A DNA stretch of 64,000 nt. It comes from Buttiauxella gaviniae ATCC 51604. GTDB taxonomy: Bacteria > Pseudomonadota > Gammaproteobacteria > Enterobacterales > Enterobacteriaceae. Where the stretch lies: the NCBI RefSeq assembly GCF_001654835.1, contig NZ_LXEP01000029.1, positions 124,001 through 188,000 of the forward strand, written 5' to 3'. The notes below the pieces were generated by a model. It was not told where the DNA came from. It saw only the letters and a list, made by a program, of their open reading frames with translations, and made no database searches. Each line of letters begins with the position of its first letter. Position 1 is the stretch's first letter. Both the position numbers and the translations under genes were made by a program. Shown in pieces: positions 42,575-52,088 of the stretch.

Positions 42575-44005
42575 TTAAACAACAGATCTTTTCAAACTCT
42601 CATTTCTAGTCTGCGCCATATTATCCCAAAGCGGTTTTAACCTTTCGAGAGCGGCACGCATTTGCGTAGTCTCCAGCGTGAACGGTAGCCGTAAATAACG
42701 CTCAAACGCACCTTCAACGCCAAAACGTGGCCCTGCGCCAATCCGGATACCGATACCCTCAGCGCTGGCCGCAAAAACCGTAGCCAGTGGTTTAGGCAGT
42801 TCAATCCACCAGGATAAACCGCCTTGCGGTATTACCGTCATTTTCCAGTCCGGGAATAATTCTTTAACGACCTCCGCACAGGCATCACGTTGCTGGCGTA
42901 GCATTTCGCGGCGTTGCGGCTGGAAGTTTTCGGCCTCATTAAACAGATTGATGGCGGCTAGCTGTTCGAGTATCGGCGAGCCCAAATCTAACGAATCGCG
43001 AATTTGGATCAGTGAGGCTATGGTGCGAGAGCTGGCGCGAATCCAACCCAATCGCAAGCCTCCCCAGAAACTTTTCCCGGCAGACCCCAGCGTGATGATC
43101 CGATCTGACGCGTCGAAAGCGGCCAATGGAGGCGGTGGTGGATTGTCATACCACAGGTCTACCATGGTTTCATCGACCACAATGGTGGTACGTGTCCTTG
43201 CAGCGATATCAGCTATGGCTGAACGCGTTGCAACATCCATGCAGTGCCCGGTTGGGTTATGAAAATCAGCCAGCAAATAGGCGAGTCGGGGTGATGTTTG
43301 CGCAATGGTTGCGGCTAACCCATCAGTATCCCAGCCATATTCAGTCAGGCTTACGGGAACGGCGTGGCATGAAGCGCCTTTTATTGCTGTGAGTGCCATG
43401 GGGTAGGTGGGGTGATCAAGAACTACGCGGTCGCCTGGGCCAGTTAGCAGGCGTAAAACCAGGCCAAAACCACTTAGCGCACCATTCACTATCATAATCT
43501 GATCGGCATCCGTTGGCAGCCCGCGATCGGCATAGCGTTGTGCAATGACATGACGTAATTCAGGCAAGCCTTGTTGGTTGTACCCAGTGCTACCCAAGTG
43601 TTCTGGTAATGCAATCAATGCATTAGCATAAGCTTGATGAATTTCCGGCCCGGCAGACAGTGCTGCGGTCGAAAGATCCAGTGTGGTGGCACGCCCAGGT
43701 AATGGCGAAACGGTTTGCGTGCCTTCTGGCAACATAGTGACGGAACCTGAACCCTGGCGGCTTGCCAAATATCCCTCATCACGTAGTTGTGCCAGCGCAG
43801 TTGCCACTGTAGTTCGGCTAATTCCCAGGGCCGTTGCCAGCTCACGCTCCCCTGGTAGGCGGCCATCAAGTGGCAGTCGTCCATCCAGAATCAATAACCG
43901 CAGCCCATCTGCCAGTTGCCGATAAACCGGGGTACGCGGTAAATCCTGATGCCAGTTTCCCAGCAATTTCACCAGTGATGATGAGCCCGTTCTGCGCTGT
44001 GCCAT
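42575..44005 (-). CDS. yczR: MocR/PdxR-family GntR-aminotransferase regulator YczR
   Basis: Fusion of an N-terminal GntR winged helix (GERELATALGISRTTVATALAQLRDEGYL, about 52-80) to a fold-type I aminotransferase domain that binds PLP. The PLP lysine is Lys311 in GSAGKSFWGGLRLGW; DFHNPTG and DETMVDLW are also typical. The 476 residues are the MocR length. It is divergent from a YczE-type membrane protein gene, the recognised arrangement of the YczR subgroup. Probable ligand is PLP or an amino-acid external aldimine, but unknown. Confidence 0.85.
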   Translation of the reverse strand: MAQRRTGSSSLVKLLGNWHQDLPRTPVYRQLADGLRLLILDGRLPLDGRLPGERELATALGISRTTVATALAQLRDEGYLASRQGSGSVTMLPEGTQTVSPLPGRATTLDLSTAALSAGPEIHQAYANALIALPEHLGSTGYNQQGLPELRHVIAQRYADRGLPTDADQIMIVNGALSGFGLVLRLLTGPGDRVVLDHPTYPMALTAIKGASCHAVPVSLTEYGWDTDGLAATIAQTSPRLAYLLADFHNPTGHCMDVATRSAIADIAARTRTTIVVDETMVDLWYDNPPPPPLAAFDASDRIITLGSAGKSFWGGLRLGWIRASSRTIASLIQIRDSLDLGSPILEQLAAINLFNEAENFQPQRREMLRQQRDACAEVVKELFPDWKMTVIPQGGLSWWIELPKPLATVFAASAEGIGIRIGAGPRFGVEGAFERYLRLPFTLETTQMRAALERLKPLWDNMAQTRNESLKRSVV

Positions 44006-44092
44006 AGCAATCCACTTTGTATTAACTGGACCTTAATATAGTAACCATTTTCCATAATAGTAAAGCCACAAAAGATCTCTGAGGTGAAGATA
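44006..44092. promoter_or_regulatory. Divergent yczR-yczE control region
   Basis: 87 bases between the divergent starts. It contains AACTGGACC near 44024-44032 and AT-rich -10-like stretches. MocR regulators usually bind direct repeats here, but I cannot define them with certainty. Confidence 0.4.
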
Positions 44093-44710
44093 ATGATCGC
44101 TCGTCGCTTGCTGCAACTTTACATCGGGCTGGTGCTGTACGGTGTGTCCACGGCTATGTTCGTCCGTGCCAATTTAGGTGCTGACCCCTGGAACGTATTC
44201 CACTTAGGAGTGGCCCAAATCTTCTCCCTCAACATTGGCATGGTGATGATAGGTGTCGGGGCATTGGTGTTGTTGCTGTGGATTCCGCTGCGGCAGAAAC
44301 CGGGATTGGGCACGATAAGCAACGTGATTGTTTTGGGGCTTGCCGCAGATGCGGCATTAGCATTAATGCCGCCGATTGAGTCATTGGTGGCACGAAGCAT
44401 CTTGCTCTTTGCCGCTATTTTGGTGAATGCCATCGCGACCGGAATGTACATCGGCGCGGGTTTTGGCTCTGGCCCGCGTGATGGCTTGATGACTGGAATC
44501 AATGCCCGTACTGGCTGGTCTGTGCGTAGTGTGCGAACAGCGATTGAGTTGACGGTTTTACTGGCCGGTTGGCTGATGGGAGGCACATTTGGCGTGGGTA
44601 CGGTGTTGTACGCGCTGGCAATCGGCCCGCTTATCCAACTCTGTTTACCATGGTTCCGTATTGCATCCAGAGCACAAAAAAACCTGGTTGAACCGACCGT
44701 CGTACCCTAA
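44093..44710 (+). CDS. yczE: YczE/YyaS/YitT family membrane protein
   Basis: Inner-membrane protein of about five or six hydrophobic helices (residues about 5-25, 48-67, 75-95, 103-125, 150-185). Signature segments are GVSTAMFVRANLGADPWNVFHLG and GAGFGSGPRDGLMTGI. ATG 44093 has GAGG eight bases upstream; GTG 44084 overlaps that SD. Product 205 residues. The family function is unknown; linkage to YczR suggests export or import of a PLP-related or amino compound, which is inference. The GNAT gene begins 34 bases after its stop. Confidence 0.8.
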   Translation: MIARRLLQLYIGLVLYGVSTAMFVRANLGADPWNVFHLGVAQIFSLNIGMVMIGVGALVLLLWIPLRQKPGLGTISNVIVLGLAADAALALMPPIESLVARSILLFAAILVNAIATGMYIGAGFGSGPRDGLMTGINARTGWSVRSVRTAIELTVLLAGWLMGGTFGVGTVLYALAIGPLIQLCLPWFRIASRAQKNLVEPTVVP

Positions 44711-44744
44711 TGTTGAAGCCAAACCCCCATTGGATGAGGTAGCG

Positions 44745-45563
44745 ATGAATAGCAAGGTAATCAGCAACGCGGCGGCGCACTGGAATAGCCATCAGTTGGC
44801 TGAAATTCTTTCCCACTGTTTTGAAGGGTATCTGGTCCCTTTCACTATTGATGGTGAAACTTTTGCTTCACGTTTTAGCGCTGAAGATCTCAGTCTCAAT
44901 GACAGCCGAGTCTGGACGCAAAATGGTGAGCCAAAAGCGCTGGCGCTCATCACGCGCCGTGGGCAGAGCTGTCGCCTTGCTGCATTCGCGATTCGTCCTG
45001 AATTGCGTGGGCAGGGATTTGGCAAACAGTTCATGCACGAGTTAATTGATGGTGCGCGAGCGCGTGGTGACCGTAACTTTTGGCTGGAAGTTATTGTTGG
45101 CAACGAGAGTGGAGTGTCACTGTATGAACGTATGGGGTTTGTTCGCCAGCAGACATTGGTCGGGTTTGATACCATTCAGTCGCCGCAGTTTACAGAAACC
45201 GGCGAATTGCAGGAAATCGACCCGCTAGTGATGGCGAAAAAAATGATGATGGACGAAAGCCTGAATCTGCCGTGGTTAAGCGCACCTGAAACGCTATATA
45301 AATTACCGGGCAAGGCATTCGTTCTCAATGACATTGCATACGCAATGGTTGCCACAACCCCTAAGCCCAGATTACGGATGCTCTATGTTGACCCGATGGC
45401 ACGTGGCAAAGGGCAGGCGAAAAAATTGCTTACGCTATTACGTGAACGTTTCCCTGGATTATTCACCGCAACAGCTATTCCTGAGCAACTGGCACCGCTT
45501 TATCTGAGCAGTGGCTACCGTCAGGATCCCATTACCCAATATGAGATGCTGCTCAAATTATGA
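44745..45563 (+). CDS. Two-domain GNAT acetyltransferase
   Basis: 272 residues from ATG 44745 (GAGG five bases upstream). The N-terminal GNAT module carries the acetyl-CoA loop RPELRGQGFGKQFMHEL near residues 84-101 and the NESGVSLYERMGF motif near 121-133. A second GNAT-like half carries RGKGQAKKLL near 219-228 and ends in LAPLYLSSGYRQDP. Substrate unknown. It is closely spaced after yczE and probably co-transcribed, so it could act with the YczR/YczE pair. Longer in-frame starts run into yczE and were rejected. Confidence 0.75.
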   Translation: MNSKVISNAAAHWNSHQLAEILSHCFEGYLVPFTIDGETFASRFSAEDLSLNDSRVWTQNGEPKALALITRRGQSCRLAAFAIRPELRGQGFGKQFMHELIDGARARGDRNFWLEVIVGNESGVSLYERMGFVRQQTLVGFDTIQSPQFTETGELQEIDPLVMAKKMMMDESLNLPWLSAPETLYKLPGKAFVLNDIAYAMVATTPKPRLRMLYVDPMARGKGQAKKLLTLLRERFPGLFTATAIPEQLAPLYLSSGYRQDPITQYEMLLKL

Positions 45564-45659
45564 ACAGGTAGTGTTCATTCTTAACGACTAAACTTATCAA
45601 TCGTAATCATCACGGGTGGAAATTATCTACCCGTATTCCCCACACCGTGGAGGTTCACA

Positions 45660-46013
45660 ATGAGTTATGTTGATGGTTTCGTTGTTGCGGTTCCCGCAGC
45701 CAATAAAGAAGCGTATAAGCAGTTAGCCGCAAAAGCGGCACCGTTATTTAAAGAGTTTGGCGCGCTACGCGTCGTGGAGTGTTGGGCTGATGATGTGCCT
45801 GACGGTAAACTCACTGATTTTCGCATGGCGGTGAAAGCCGAAGAGAGCGAAGAAGTGGTGTTTAGCTGGATTGAGTATCCATCAAAAGAAGTGCGGGATG
45901 CCGCCAATGCCAGGATGATGTCTGACCCAAGGATGAAAGAGTTTGGCGAGTCGATGCCATTTGATGGCAAACGTATGATCTATGGTGGCTTTGCGCCAAT
46001 TCTTGACGAGTAA
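45660..46013 (+). CDS. ybaA: DUF1428 family protein YbaA
   Basis: Small dimeric alpha/beta-barrel protein of unknown function. The 117 residues are nearly identical to E. coli YbaA (YVDGFVVAVPA, KEFGALRVVECWADDVPDGK, FDGKRMIYGGF). In E. coli ybaA directly follows ffs; here five genes lie between them. SD GGAGG is about seven bases before the ATG. It converges on norW across a hairpin. Confidence 0.95.
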   Translation: MSYVDGFVVAVPAANKEAYKQLAAKAAPLFKEFGALRVVECWADDVPDGKLTDFRMAVKAEESEEVVFSWIEYPSKEVRDAANARMMSDPRMKEFGESMPFDGKRMIYGGFAPILDE

Positions 46014-46019
46014 CGTCAC

Positions 46020-46055
46020 GCGGGCGGCGCTGACATCATATCTAGCGCCACCCGC
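46020..46055. terminator. Hairpin between convergent ybaA and norW
   Basis: GCGGGCGGCGCT (46020-46031) pairs with AGCGCCACCCGC (46044-46055) with one mismatch. No T-run on either side, so terminator function is uncertain. Confidence 0.45.
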
Positions 46056-46066
46056 ATGAACATCCG

Positions 46067-47200
46067 CTAAACCTGCAATTCCCGTAACAATCCAAACGCC
46101 ATTTTCATGTGCGCTTCGCTGACAATAAACGCCCGTAACTGCTGTGCTTCGTCATAGCCTTTGGCAATCAGACCCTGCTGCTCGGTGCTGATTTGCCAGG
46201 CCAAATCATGGCGTTGCGTTTCACCCGCCAGATGTAGCGGCAACTCCGGCGTTTTCACTTTTACCAGCATCGCGGGGAGATTCAGGCCGTCGGCGGCTCC
46301 CAGCAGATTTTTGGCAAGCGTCATGGCGCTGAACTGAATCGGTTGCAGGAACGGCAGCACTTTGCCGTCGATTTCAGCGCAATCACCGAGGGCATAAATA
46401 TTCGCGTCAGATGTCTGCAACTGGCGGTTCACCTGAATCCCACGGTTTACCGCCAGCCCGGCGTGCTGCGCCAGGTCGACGTTTGGACGCAGGCCAATCG
46501 CCGCTACCACGGCATCCACGGTGACTATTCGCCCGTTGCTCAATGCCGCATGAATTCCCTGTGGTGTTTGGCTGAGTGATTCAAGCCGCTGATTAAACAA
46601 CAGTTCGACGCCCATTTGGTTCAGGCGCTGCTGCAAACGGCTGCTAACCTCCGCAGGCATCAACGAGGCGAGCAGGCTGGCGGCGTTATCCACCAGAATC
46701 ACCTGCTTCCCAGCGCGGCAAAAATCCATCGCCAGCTCGGTGCCAATCAAACCGCCGCCCAGAATCATCACGCGTTTAGCCTCGCGCAGCGTTGATTCAC
46801 AGGCCAGATATTCCTGCTGGCTGTTGAGCGTCAGCATCAGCTCTTTGCCTTCAATTGGCGGCAGGAGGGCGCGGGAACCCGTTGCCAGCACCAGTTTGTC
46901 GTACTGCCATTGCTGGTCACCGCATTTCACCAGGCGTTCGCGAGTGTCGATACCTGACACCCAACTGTTGGCGTTTAGCGTCAGGTCAAACTGTTCAGCA
47001 AATTCACCGGCATGTTGCCGCGTGAGGTCGCAAGCTCGCTGATTCAGGCTGATAACATGGCTGAGATCGGGCTTGTTGTATTCGTCCATGCTGTCGGCGG
47101 CAATCATGCGCACAGGTACCTGCGCGTCATGTTTGCGGATATTTTTCACCAGCTGGCGGGCGGCAAAGCCCGAACCGATAATCACAATGCCATGCTTCAT
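46067..47200 (-). CDS. norW: NADH:flavorubredoxin reductase NorW
   Basis: FAD enzyme that passes electrons from NADH to NorV for nitric oxide reduction. The 377 residues equal E. coli NorW. FAD motif [11 protein letters not shown] at 6-16, NAD-binding [15 protein letters not shown] near 146-160 and the second FAD motif [10 protein letters not shown] near 275-284 are intact. Start overlaps the norV stop by four bases (ATGA), so the two are translationally coupled. Transcribed with norV from the divergent norV-norR region. Confidence 0.97.
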   Translation of the reverse strand: MKHGIVIIGSGFAARQLVKNIRKHDAQVPVRMIAADSMDEYNKPDLSHVISLNQRACDLTRQHAGEFAEQFDLTLNANSWVSGIDTRERLVKCGDQQWQYDKLVLATGSRALLPPIEGKELMLTLNSQQEYLACESTLREAKRVMILGGGLIGTELAMDFCRAGKQVILVDNAASLLASLMPAEVSSRLQQRLNQMGVELLFNQRLESLSQTPQGIHAALSNGRIVTVDAVVAAIGLRPNVDLAQHAGLAVNRGIQVNRQLQTSDANIYALGDCAEIDGKVLPFLQPIQFSAMTLAKNLLGAADGLNLPAMLVKVKTPELPLHLAGETQRHDLAWQISTEQQGLIAKGYDEAQQLRAFIVSEAHMKMAFGLLRELQV

Positions 47201-48636
47201 TTTGCCTCCGTTGCCAGCACATCAAATACGTCTTTCCCAAGCGAGCATTCAGGGCACAGGAAGCTGTCCGGCACTTCGCTCCACGGCGTTCCTGGCGCGA
47301 CATCCTGCATCGGTTCGCCGGTTTGTGGGTCGTAAATCCACTGACAAACACTGCATTGCATTTGTGGGCCTAAATCGGCGCAGGCTGGCTTTTCAACCAT
47401 GCTTTCTTGCGGTGCTACAAAGGGCGCAGAAGCGAGCGGCGTTAACGCCCACTGGCGGGCAATTTCGCGACCGTGTTCACGACAGATTGCGAGCGCATCG
47501 ATATCCGGGCGCCATTTCGCTTTTAGGCTTAGTGACATTTCAAAACCGGCATCCTGTAAGCGGGTAGAGAGTCGGTCTACAGCACCACCACTCCAGCCAT
47601 GGGAACCGAATGCGCTGGCGCGTTTATTCCGAAAACGCAGGCCGGTCATCTCCTCAACCAGGCCTGCAATTTTCGGCATCATCACGTTATTCATCGTGGA
47701 TGTTCCTGCCAGCACTCCCTTGGAGCGGAACACATTAGTGAGGATCTCGTTTTTATCATGGCGGGCAACGTTGAAAATTTTCACCGCCACGCGCGGATCG
47801 ACTTCGTTGATCCCTTGGGCAATAGCATCCGCCATCATACGGGTGTTGTTGGACATGGTGTCGTAGAAAATCGTGATGCGATCTTCTTGATAATCAGCCG
47901 CCCACTTTAAGTACAACTCCACGATTTGTGTTGGGTTATCGCGCCATACCACACCGTGAGACGTCGCAATCATATCTACCGGCAGATTGAAGCCGAGAAT
48001 TTCGGTGATTTTGGGAGTGACCAGGCGGCTAAACGGGGTCAGAATGTTGGCGTAGTAGCGCTGGCATTGTTCAAATAGCTCGGCCTGATCGACTTCATCG
48101 TTAAACAGATGCTCATCACAATAGTGTTGGCCAAAAGCATCGTTACTAAATAGCACTGCGTCGCCGGTCATGTAAGTCATCATGCTGTCAGGCCAGTGCA
48201 GCATAGGTGTTTCAACGAAAATCAGTTGCTTGCCGTTGCCGATGTCCAGGCTATCGCCAGTTTTCACTACGTGGAAATTCCACTCCGGGTGATGGTGGTG
48301 GCCGTTGATGGAGTCCACGCCGTTGGCGGTACAGTAAATCGGTGTGTTGGGAATGCGTGACATCAATTCCGTCAGCGCGCCCGCATGGGCTTCTTCAGCG
48401 TGATTGATGATGATGTAATCGAGGCTATTCAGGTCAATTTCGGCAGCCAGGTTCTGCACAAACTCACGGCTGAATTTATGGTCAACAGTGTCGATGAGTA
48501 CCGTTTTCTCTTCACGGATCAGATAGCTGTTGTAGCTACTGCCTTTCAGCGTTTTGTATTCGGTGCCGTGAAAATCACGCACTTCCCAGTCACGTTGACC
48601 AACCCATTGAATGTTGTTTTTAACCTGAATTGCCAT
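47197..48636 (-). CDS. norV: Flavorubredoxin NorV (anaerobic nitric oxide reductase), variant iron site
   Basis: Flavodiiron protein that reduces NO to N2O under low oxygen. The 479 residues contain an N-terminal metallo-beta-lactamase-like di-iron domain, a flavodoxin domain ([16 protein letters not shown] near 255-270) and a C-terminal rubredoxin with CSVCQWIYD and CPEC. Iron ligands His79, Glu81, His84, His147, Asp166 and His227 are present. The fifth expected first-shell ligand, Asp83, is Ala: the segment reads NHAEEAHAG instead of the usual NHAEEDHAG. The codon is GCC. This could impair the second iron, or be a sequencing error. SD GAGGT eight bases before ATG. Confidence 0.96.
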   Translation of the reverse strand: MAIQVKNNIQWVGQRDWEVRDFHGTEYKTLKGSSYNSYLIREEKTVLIDTVDHKFSREFVQNLAAEIDLNSLDYIIINHAEEAHAGALTELMSRIPNTPIYCTANGVDSINGHHHHPEWNFHVVKTGDSLDIGNGKQLIFVETPMLHWPDSMMTYMTGDAVLFSNDAFGQHYCDEHLFNDEVDQAELFEQCQRYYANILTPFSRLVTPKITEILGFNLPVDMIATSHGVVWRDNPTQIVELYLKWAADYQEDRITIFYDTMSNNTRMMADAIAQGINEVDPRVAVKIFNVARHDKNEILTNVFRSKGVLAGTSTMNNVMMPKIAGLVEEMTGLRFRNKRASAFGSHGWSGGAVDRLSTRLQDAGFEMSLSLKAKWRPDIDALAICREHGREIARQWALTPLASAPFVAPQESMVEKPACADLGPQMQCSVCQWIYDPQTGEPMQDVAPGTPWSEVPDSFLCPECSLGKDVFDVLATEAK

Positions 48637-48687
48637 TTGTCAGTACCTCAAAAAGAATGAAAAAACGGTGCTCGTATTTGAGTTATT

Positions 48688-48703
48688 ACAAATGGCGTGC
48701 CAA
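48688..48703 (-). promoter_or_regulatory. norV: Candidate sigma-54 promoter of norVW
   Basis: On the minus strand TTGGCACGCCATTTGT has a perfect -24 (TTGGCACG) and an imperfect -12: GT where the invariant GC is expected. It lies about 50 bases before norV and downstream of three NorR-type sites. Confidence 0.6.
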
Positions 48704-48756
48704 CTTTTTATAATATTGATTAATATGAATATATTTGTTTTTTTTAACTTTTCATT

Positions 48757-48811
48757 GTCAAAATGACAATTATAATATTAGTCTTTTTGACAATTGAATT
48801 GTCTTTTTGAC
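48757..48811. promoter_or_regulatory. norR: Three NorR enhancer sites
   Basis: GTCAAAATGAC at 48757-48767, and GTCTTTTTGAC at 48781-48791 and 48801-48811, all fit the GT-N7-AC NorR core. Spacings are 24 and 20 bases. Three such sites are required for the E. coli norV promoter. Confidence 0.85.
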
Positions 48812-48854
48812 TATCAAGGGCTAAGTTAGCGAGAATCGTCCTCTGGAGCCGCTT

Positions 48855-50369
48855 ATGAGCCTTTCAATTACCTCCCTTGCCAACATTGCCATTGACCTGC
48901 AAAGCGGCATTTCTCATCAGGATCGCTTTGCTCGTTTAATTCGCACTTTGCGCCAACTTTTAGGGGGAGATGCCACGGCGCTACTGCGTTATGAAGCGCG
49001 GCAGTTTCGCCCGCTGGCAATTGATGGGCTGGCGCAAGATGTGCTTGGTCGACGTTTTGATTTAGATGCCCATCCTCGCCTGGAAGCAATAGCACGGGCA
49101 GGGGACGTGGTGCGCTTCCCGGCAGAAAGTGAATTGCCCGATCCTTATGATGGACTCATTCCTGACCACACCGACTTAAAAGTCCATGCCTGCCTTGGGT
49201 TGCCGCTATTTGCCGATCAGAACCTGATAGGTGCATTAACCGTGGATGGTATGGACCCTTTGCAGTTCGATCATTTCAGCGATGAAGAGTTACGCTTAAT
49301 TAGCGTATTGGCCGCAGGGGCACTGAATAATGCCTTGTTGATGGAACAGCTTGAAAACCAAACGCCTGCTGTTGTCTCCACTCCCATTACGAGCAAAACC
49401 AGCAGTGCCGAGATGGTGGGCTTGTCTGCAGGGATTATGCAGCTTAAGAAAGAGATAGAAATTGTCGCCGGTTCTGACCTGAATGTGCTGATAACTGGGG
49501 AAACGGGTGTTGGGAAAGAGCTGGTGGCGCGTGCTATTCACAGTGGGTCGGTACGTGCCGCAAATCCGCTGGTGTATCTCAACTGTGCGGCATTACCGGA
49601 AAGCGTGGCGGAAAGTGAACTGTTTGGTCACGTAAAGGGGGCATTTACCGGGGCAATTCATCATCGAACCGGCAAATTTGAAATGGCGGATAACGGCACG
49701 CTATTCCTCGATGAAATAGGGGAACTGCCATTAACGCTACAAGCCAAATTGTTGCGAGTTTTACAGTATGGCGATATTCAGCGTGTGGGCGATGACAGCA
49801 GCCAAAGGGTAAATGTGCGGGTGCTGGCGGCGACCAATCGTGACTTAAAGCAGCACGTACTAGCAGGTGATTTTCGTGCCGATCTATTCCACCGTTTAAG
49901 CGTCTTCCCACTGCACGTTCCACCGCTACGCGAGCGTGGCGATGACATCACTCTATTGGCTGGGTTCTTCTGTGAGCAAAGCCGCGTAAAAATGGGGCTG
50001 AAACAGGTCGCCTTAACGGATGGCGCTCGGGAATTACTGCGTCGATACGACTGGCCCGGAAATATTCGCGAGCTTGAGCATGCTCTTTATCGCGCCACTG
50101 TGCTTGCGCGCTCCGGTAAACCGGATGGAGAAATCTGGCTGGAACCGCAGCATTTTCAACTGATGGATGTTGAGGCTAAACCTGCAAGTACAGCTGTAGC
50201 CCGCGTGGCTGAGGTCGATAACTTGCGGACGGCAACTGATGATTTCCAGCGGCGGATTATTATCAGCACGCTGGAGGCTAATGCGGGGAATTGGGCTGCG
50301 AGTGCCCGGCAGTTGCAACTAGATGTCGCTAATTTACACCGCCTGGCGAAACGTCTTGGTGTGAAGTAG
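48855..50369 (+). CDS. norR: Nitric-oxide-responsive sigma-54 activator NorR
   Basis: Enhancer-binding protein with an N-terminal GAF domain that holds a mononuclear iron sensing NO, a AAA+ domain and a C-terminal Fis-type HTH. GAF residues tied to iron binding in E. coli are kept (Asp of LPDPYDGL, His and Cys of KVHACLGLP, Asp of LTVDGM). Walker [15 protein letters not shown] and LFLDEIGEL are intact, and [11 protein letters not shown] forms the HTH. 504 residues. It is divergent from norVW, and its stop is five bases from that of convergent pdeB. Confidence 0.97.
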   Translation: MSLSITSLANIAIDLQSGISHQDRFARLIRTLRQLLGGDATALLRYEARQFRPLAIDGLAQDVLGRRFDLDAHPRLEAIARAGDVVRFPAESELPDPYDGLIPDHTDLKVHACLGLPLFADQNLIGALTVDGMDPLQFDHFSDEELRLISVLAAGALNNALLMEQLENQTPAVVSTPITSKTSSAEMVGLSAGIMQLKKEIEIVAGSDLNVLITGETGVGKELVARAIHSGSVRAANPLVYLNCAALPESVAESELFGHVKGAFTGAIHHRTGKFEMADNGTLFLDEIGELPLTLQAKLLRVLQYGDIQRVGDDSSQRVNVRVLAATNRDLKQHVLAGDFRADLFHRLSVFPLHVPPLRERGDDITLLAGFFCEQSRVKMGLKQVALTDGARELLRRYDWPGNIRELEHALYRATVLARSGKPDGEIWLEPQHFQLMDVEAKPASTAVARVAEVDNLRTATDDFQRRIIISTLEANAGNWAASARQLQLDVANLHRLAKRLGVK

Positions 50370-50374
50370 TGTTT

Positions 50375-51946
50375 TCAGGGAATTTTTGATTTCCTGGCAC
50401 AAGAGCCTGCTACCCACTCGATAAATTCATTTTTAGGCAGGGCTTTACTGAAGAACCAGCCCTGTCCGTACTGCACACCCTGTTTACGCAACCATGCCGC
50501 CTGACTGGGGGTTTCAATGCCTTCGGCCACCATCAAAATACCCAGAGCCTTTGCCATTTCAATAATATGCGGAGTGACATTTTTATATTCGAGAGCATCG
50601 ACGAATGATTTATCTATTTTAAGGATATCTACATCCAGATCTTGTAAATAACTCAGGCTGGAATAACCGGTTCCAAAATCATCAATATAGATGGCGTGCC
50701 CGGCCTTTCGATATTGCGCAATAATCGGTGCTGTAATTTTCGGGTCAGAAAAGCCACGTTCAGTAATCTCAAATGCTATCTGTTTTGGATTAACTGAATA
50801 ACGTGCCAGGTACGGACGAGTGATATCAAGAATATGCAGGCTACGCGCATCCTGAACACCCATGTTCACAGAAATATGATGATGAGGATGCTTGCTTAAC
50901 CAGTCGCCCAACTCAAGGAAAATGCGCTTAATGACCTGCTCTGTTAATTGTGTTACCAACCCGGTTTGCTCCGCCAGTGGGATAAACACATCCGGGTTTA
51001 ACATTGAGCCATCTTGTTGCTGCCAACGAATTAAGGCTTCCGCACCGACAATCTCGCCACTTTGAAGATGAACAATAGGTTGATAAACCACGCTAAATTC
51101 ATTGTTTTTAATAGCATCCATCAGCCTGTTTCGAGGTGATAACAATCGACGCAAAATACTAATCAAGAGTCCACCTGCAGCGAGGCTTATAATTAAGCCC
51201 ACAGGCAGCCAGATAAACAATTGCTGATACCAGGCGGTCGTCAGGGGTTCCATTGACGCCCAGGCAATCATGGCCAGACCAAGATTATTATCCCGACGAA
51301 TCACGTAGAAATTGTTGTTGCTTTGAAATTCGTCCGTACCTTGTTTCAGCGCTTCGTACCATGTCTCGGGGATATATCGGCTGTTGCTGGCAATGATCTG
51401 ATTATTATGCAGCCCAATCATCGCAATATTTAACGTGTAACTACCAAAGGGGAGAACATCAATAAATGACATTGGGTCAATTAATGCAAGATGAGGCTTT
51501 TTGCCGATATATACCATCTTGCGTTGAAAATCGGGTATCGGTGGAGTGGTATACCAAGCGTTAAAACCATGAATGCCCTGACGGTCTGGCTTACCTAATG
51601 TAGCACTATGAGTAATGGACTCCAGTGAAGTACACAAAATATGCGCATCTTGCTGGAACATCACTTCTTGCACGTAGCGATATTCAAGAGCGATACGATG
51701 CATGGCTTCCGCGTGTGCTGGCGAACATGTATTGTCATTAAAGTGGTTAATATCATTAATCGCAGAAACAGCCTGGTCGATGACTTTGCCGGTGCGAAGC
51801 AATGCGTGATCGGCAAACTCTCCTAATTCATCATGAAATGCGTGTTCGGCATTACGATGAGCAAGATAAATGCTTAACAGAATTGGTAGCAAAACTGCCA
51901 AAATAAGTACACCGCTTACCAGGCTGATGAGCTTTCGGGATGTCAT
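50375..51946 (-). CDS. pdeB: Cyclic-di-GMP phosphodiesterase PdeB (YlaB)
   Basis: Inner-membrane protein with a periplasmic CSS-motif sensor and cytoplasmic EAL domain that hydrolyses c-di-GMP. Two membrane segments (about 7-28 and 233-258) bracket the periplasmic domain, which has a Cys in NTCSPAH and CTS in ILCTSLE. All EAL catalytic residues are visible: GAEALIRW, NMG, EITERG, IDDFGTGYSS, LKIDKSF, AEGIET, GQGWFFSKAL. 523 residues. DsbA/DsbB oxidation controls CSS-type enzymes in E. coli. Confidence 0.94.
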   Translation of the reverse strand: MTSRKLISLVSGVLILAVLLPILLSIYLAHRNAEHAFHDELGEFADHALLRTGKVIDQAVSAINDINHFNDNTCSPAHAEAMHRIALEYRYVQEVMFQQDAHILCTSLESITHSATLGKPDRQGIHGFNAWYTTPPIPDFQRKMVYIGKKPHLALIDPMSFIDVLPFGSYTLNIAMIGLHNNQIIASNSRYIPETWYEALKQGTDEFQSNNNFYVIRRDNNLGLAMIAWASMEPLTTAWYQQLFIWLPVGLIISLAAGGLLISILRRLLSPRNRLMDAIKNNEFSVVYQPIVHLQSGEIVGAEALIRWQQQDGSMLNPDVFIPLAEQTGLVTQLTEQVIKRIFLELGDWLSKHPHHHISVNMGVQDARSLHILDITRPYLARYSVNPKQIAFEITERGFSDPKITAPIIAQYRKAGHAIYIDDFGTGYSSLSYLQDLDVDILKIDKSFVDALEYKNVTPHIIEMAKALGILMVAEGIETPSQAAWLRKQGVQYGQGWFFSKALPKNEFIEWVAGSCARKSKIP

Positions 51947-52088
51947 TCTTTTAGACCCAGTTAAGAGTTAGTTTTTATAATGGTTTTTCATAGACGAGAA
52001 CAGTCTATCTCACATGAATAGGTGATGTTATGTTTTCCTGCCTCTGTAGTGGGATAACCTGTGAAGACGAGTGTCTGGTGAGCAATAA

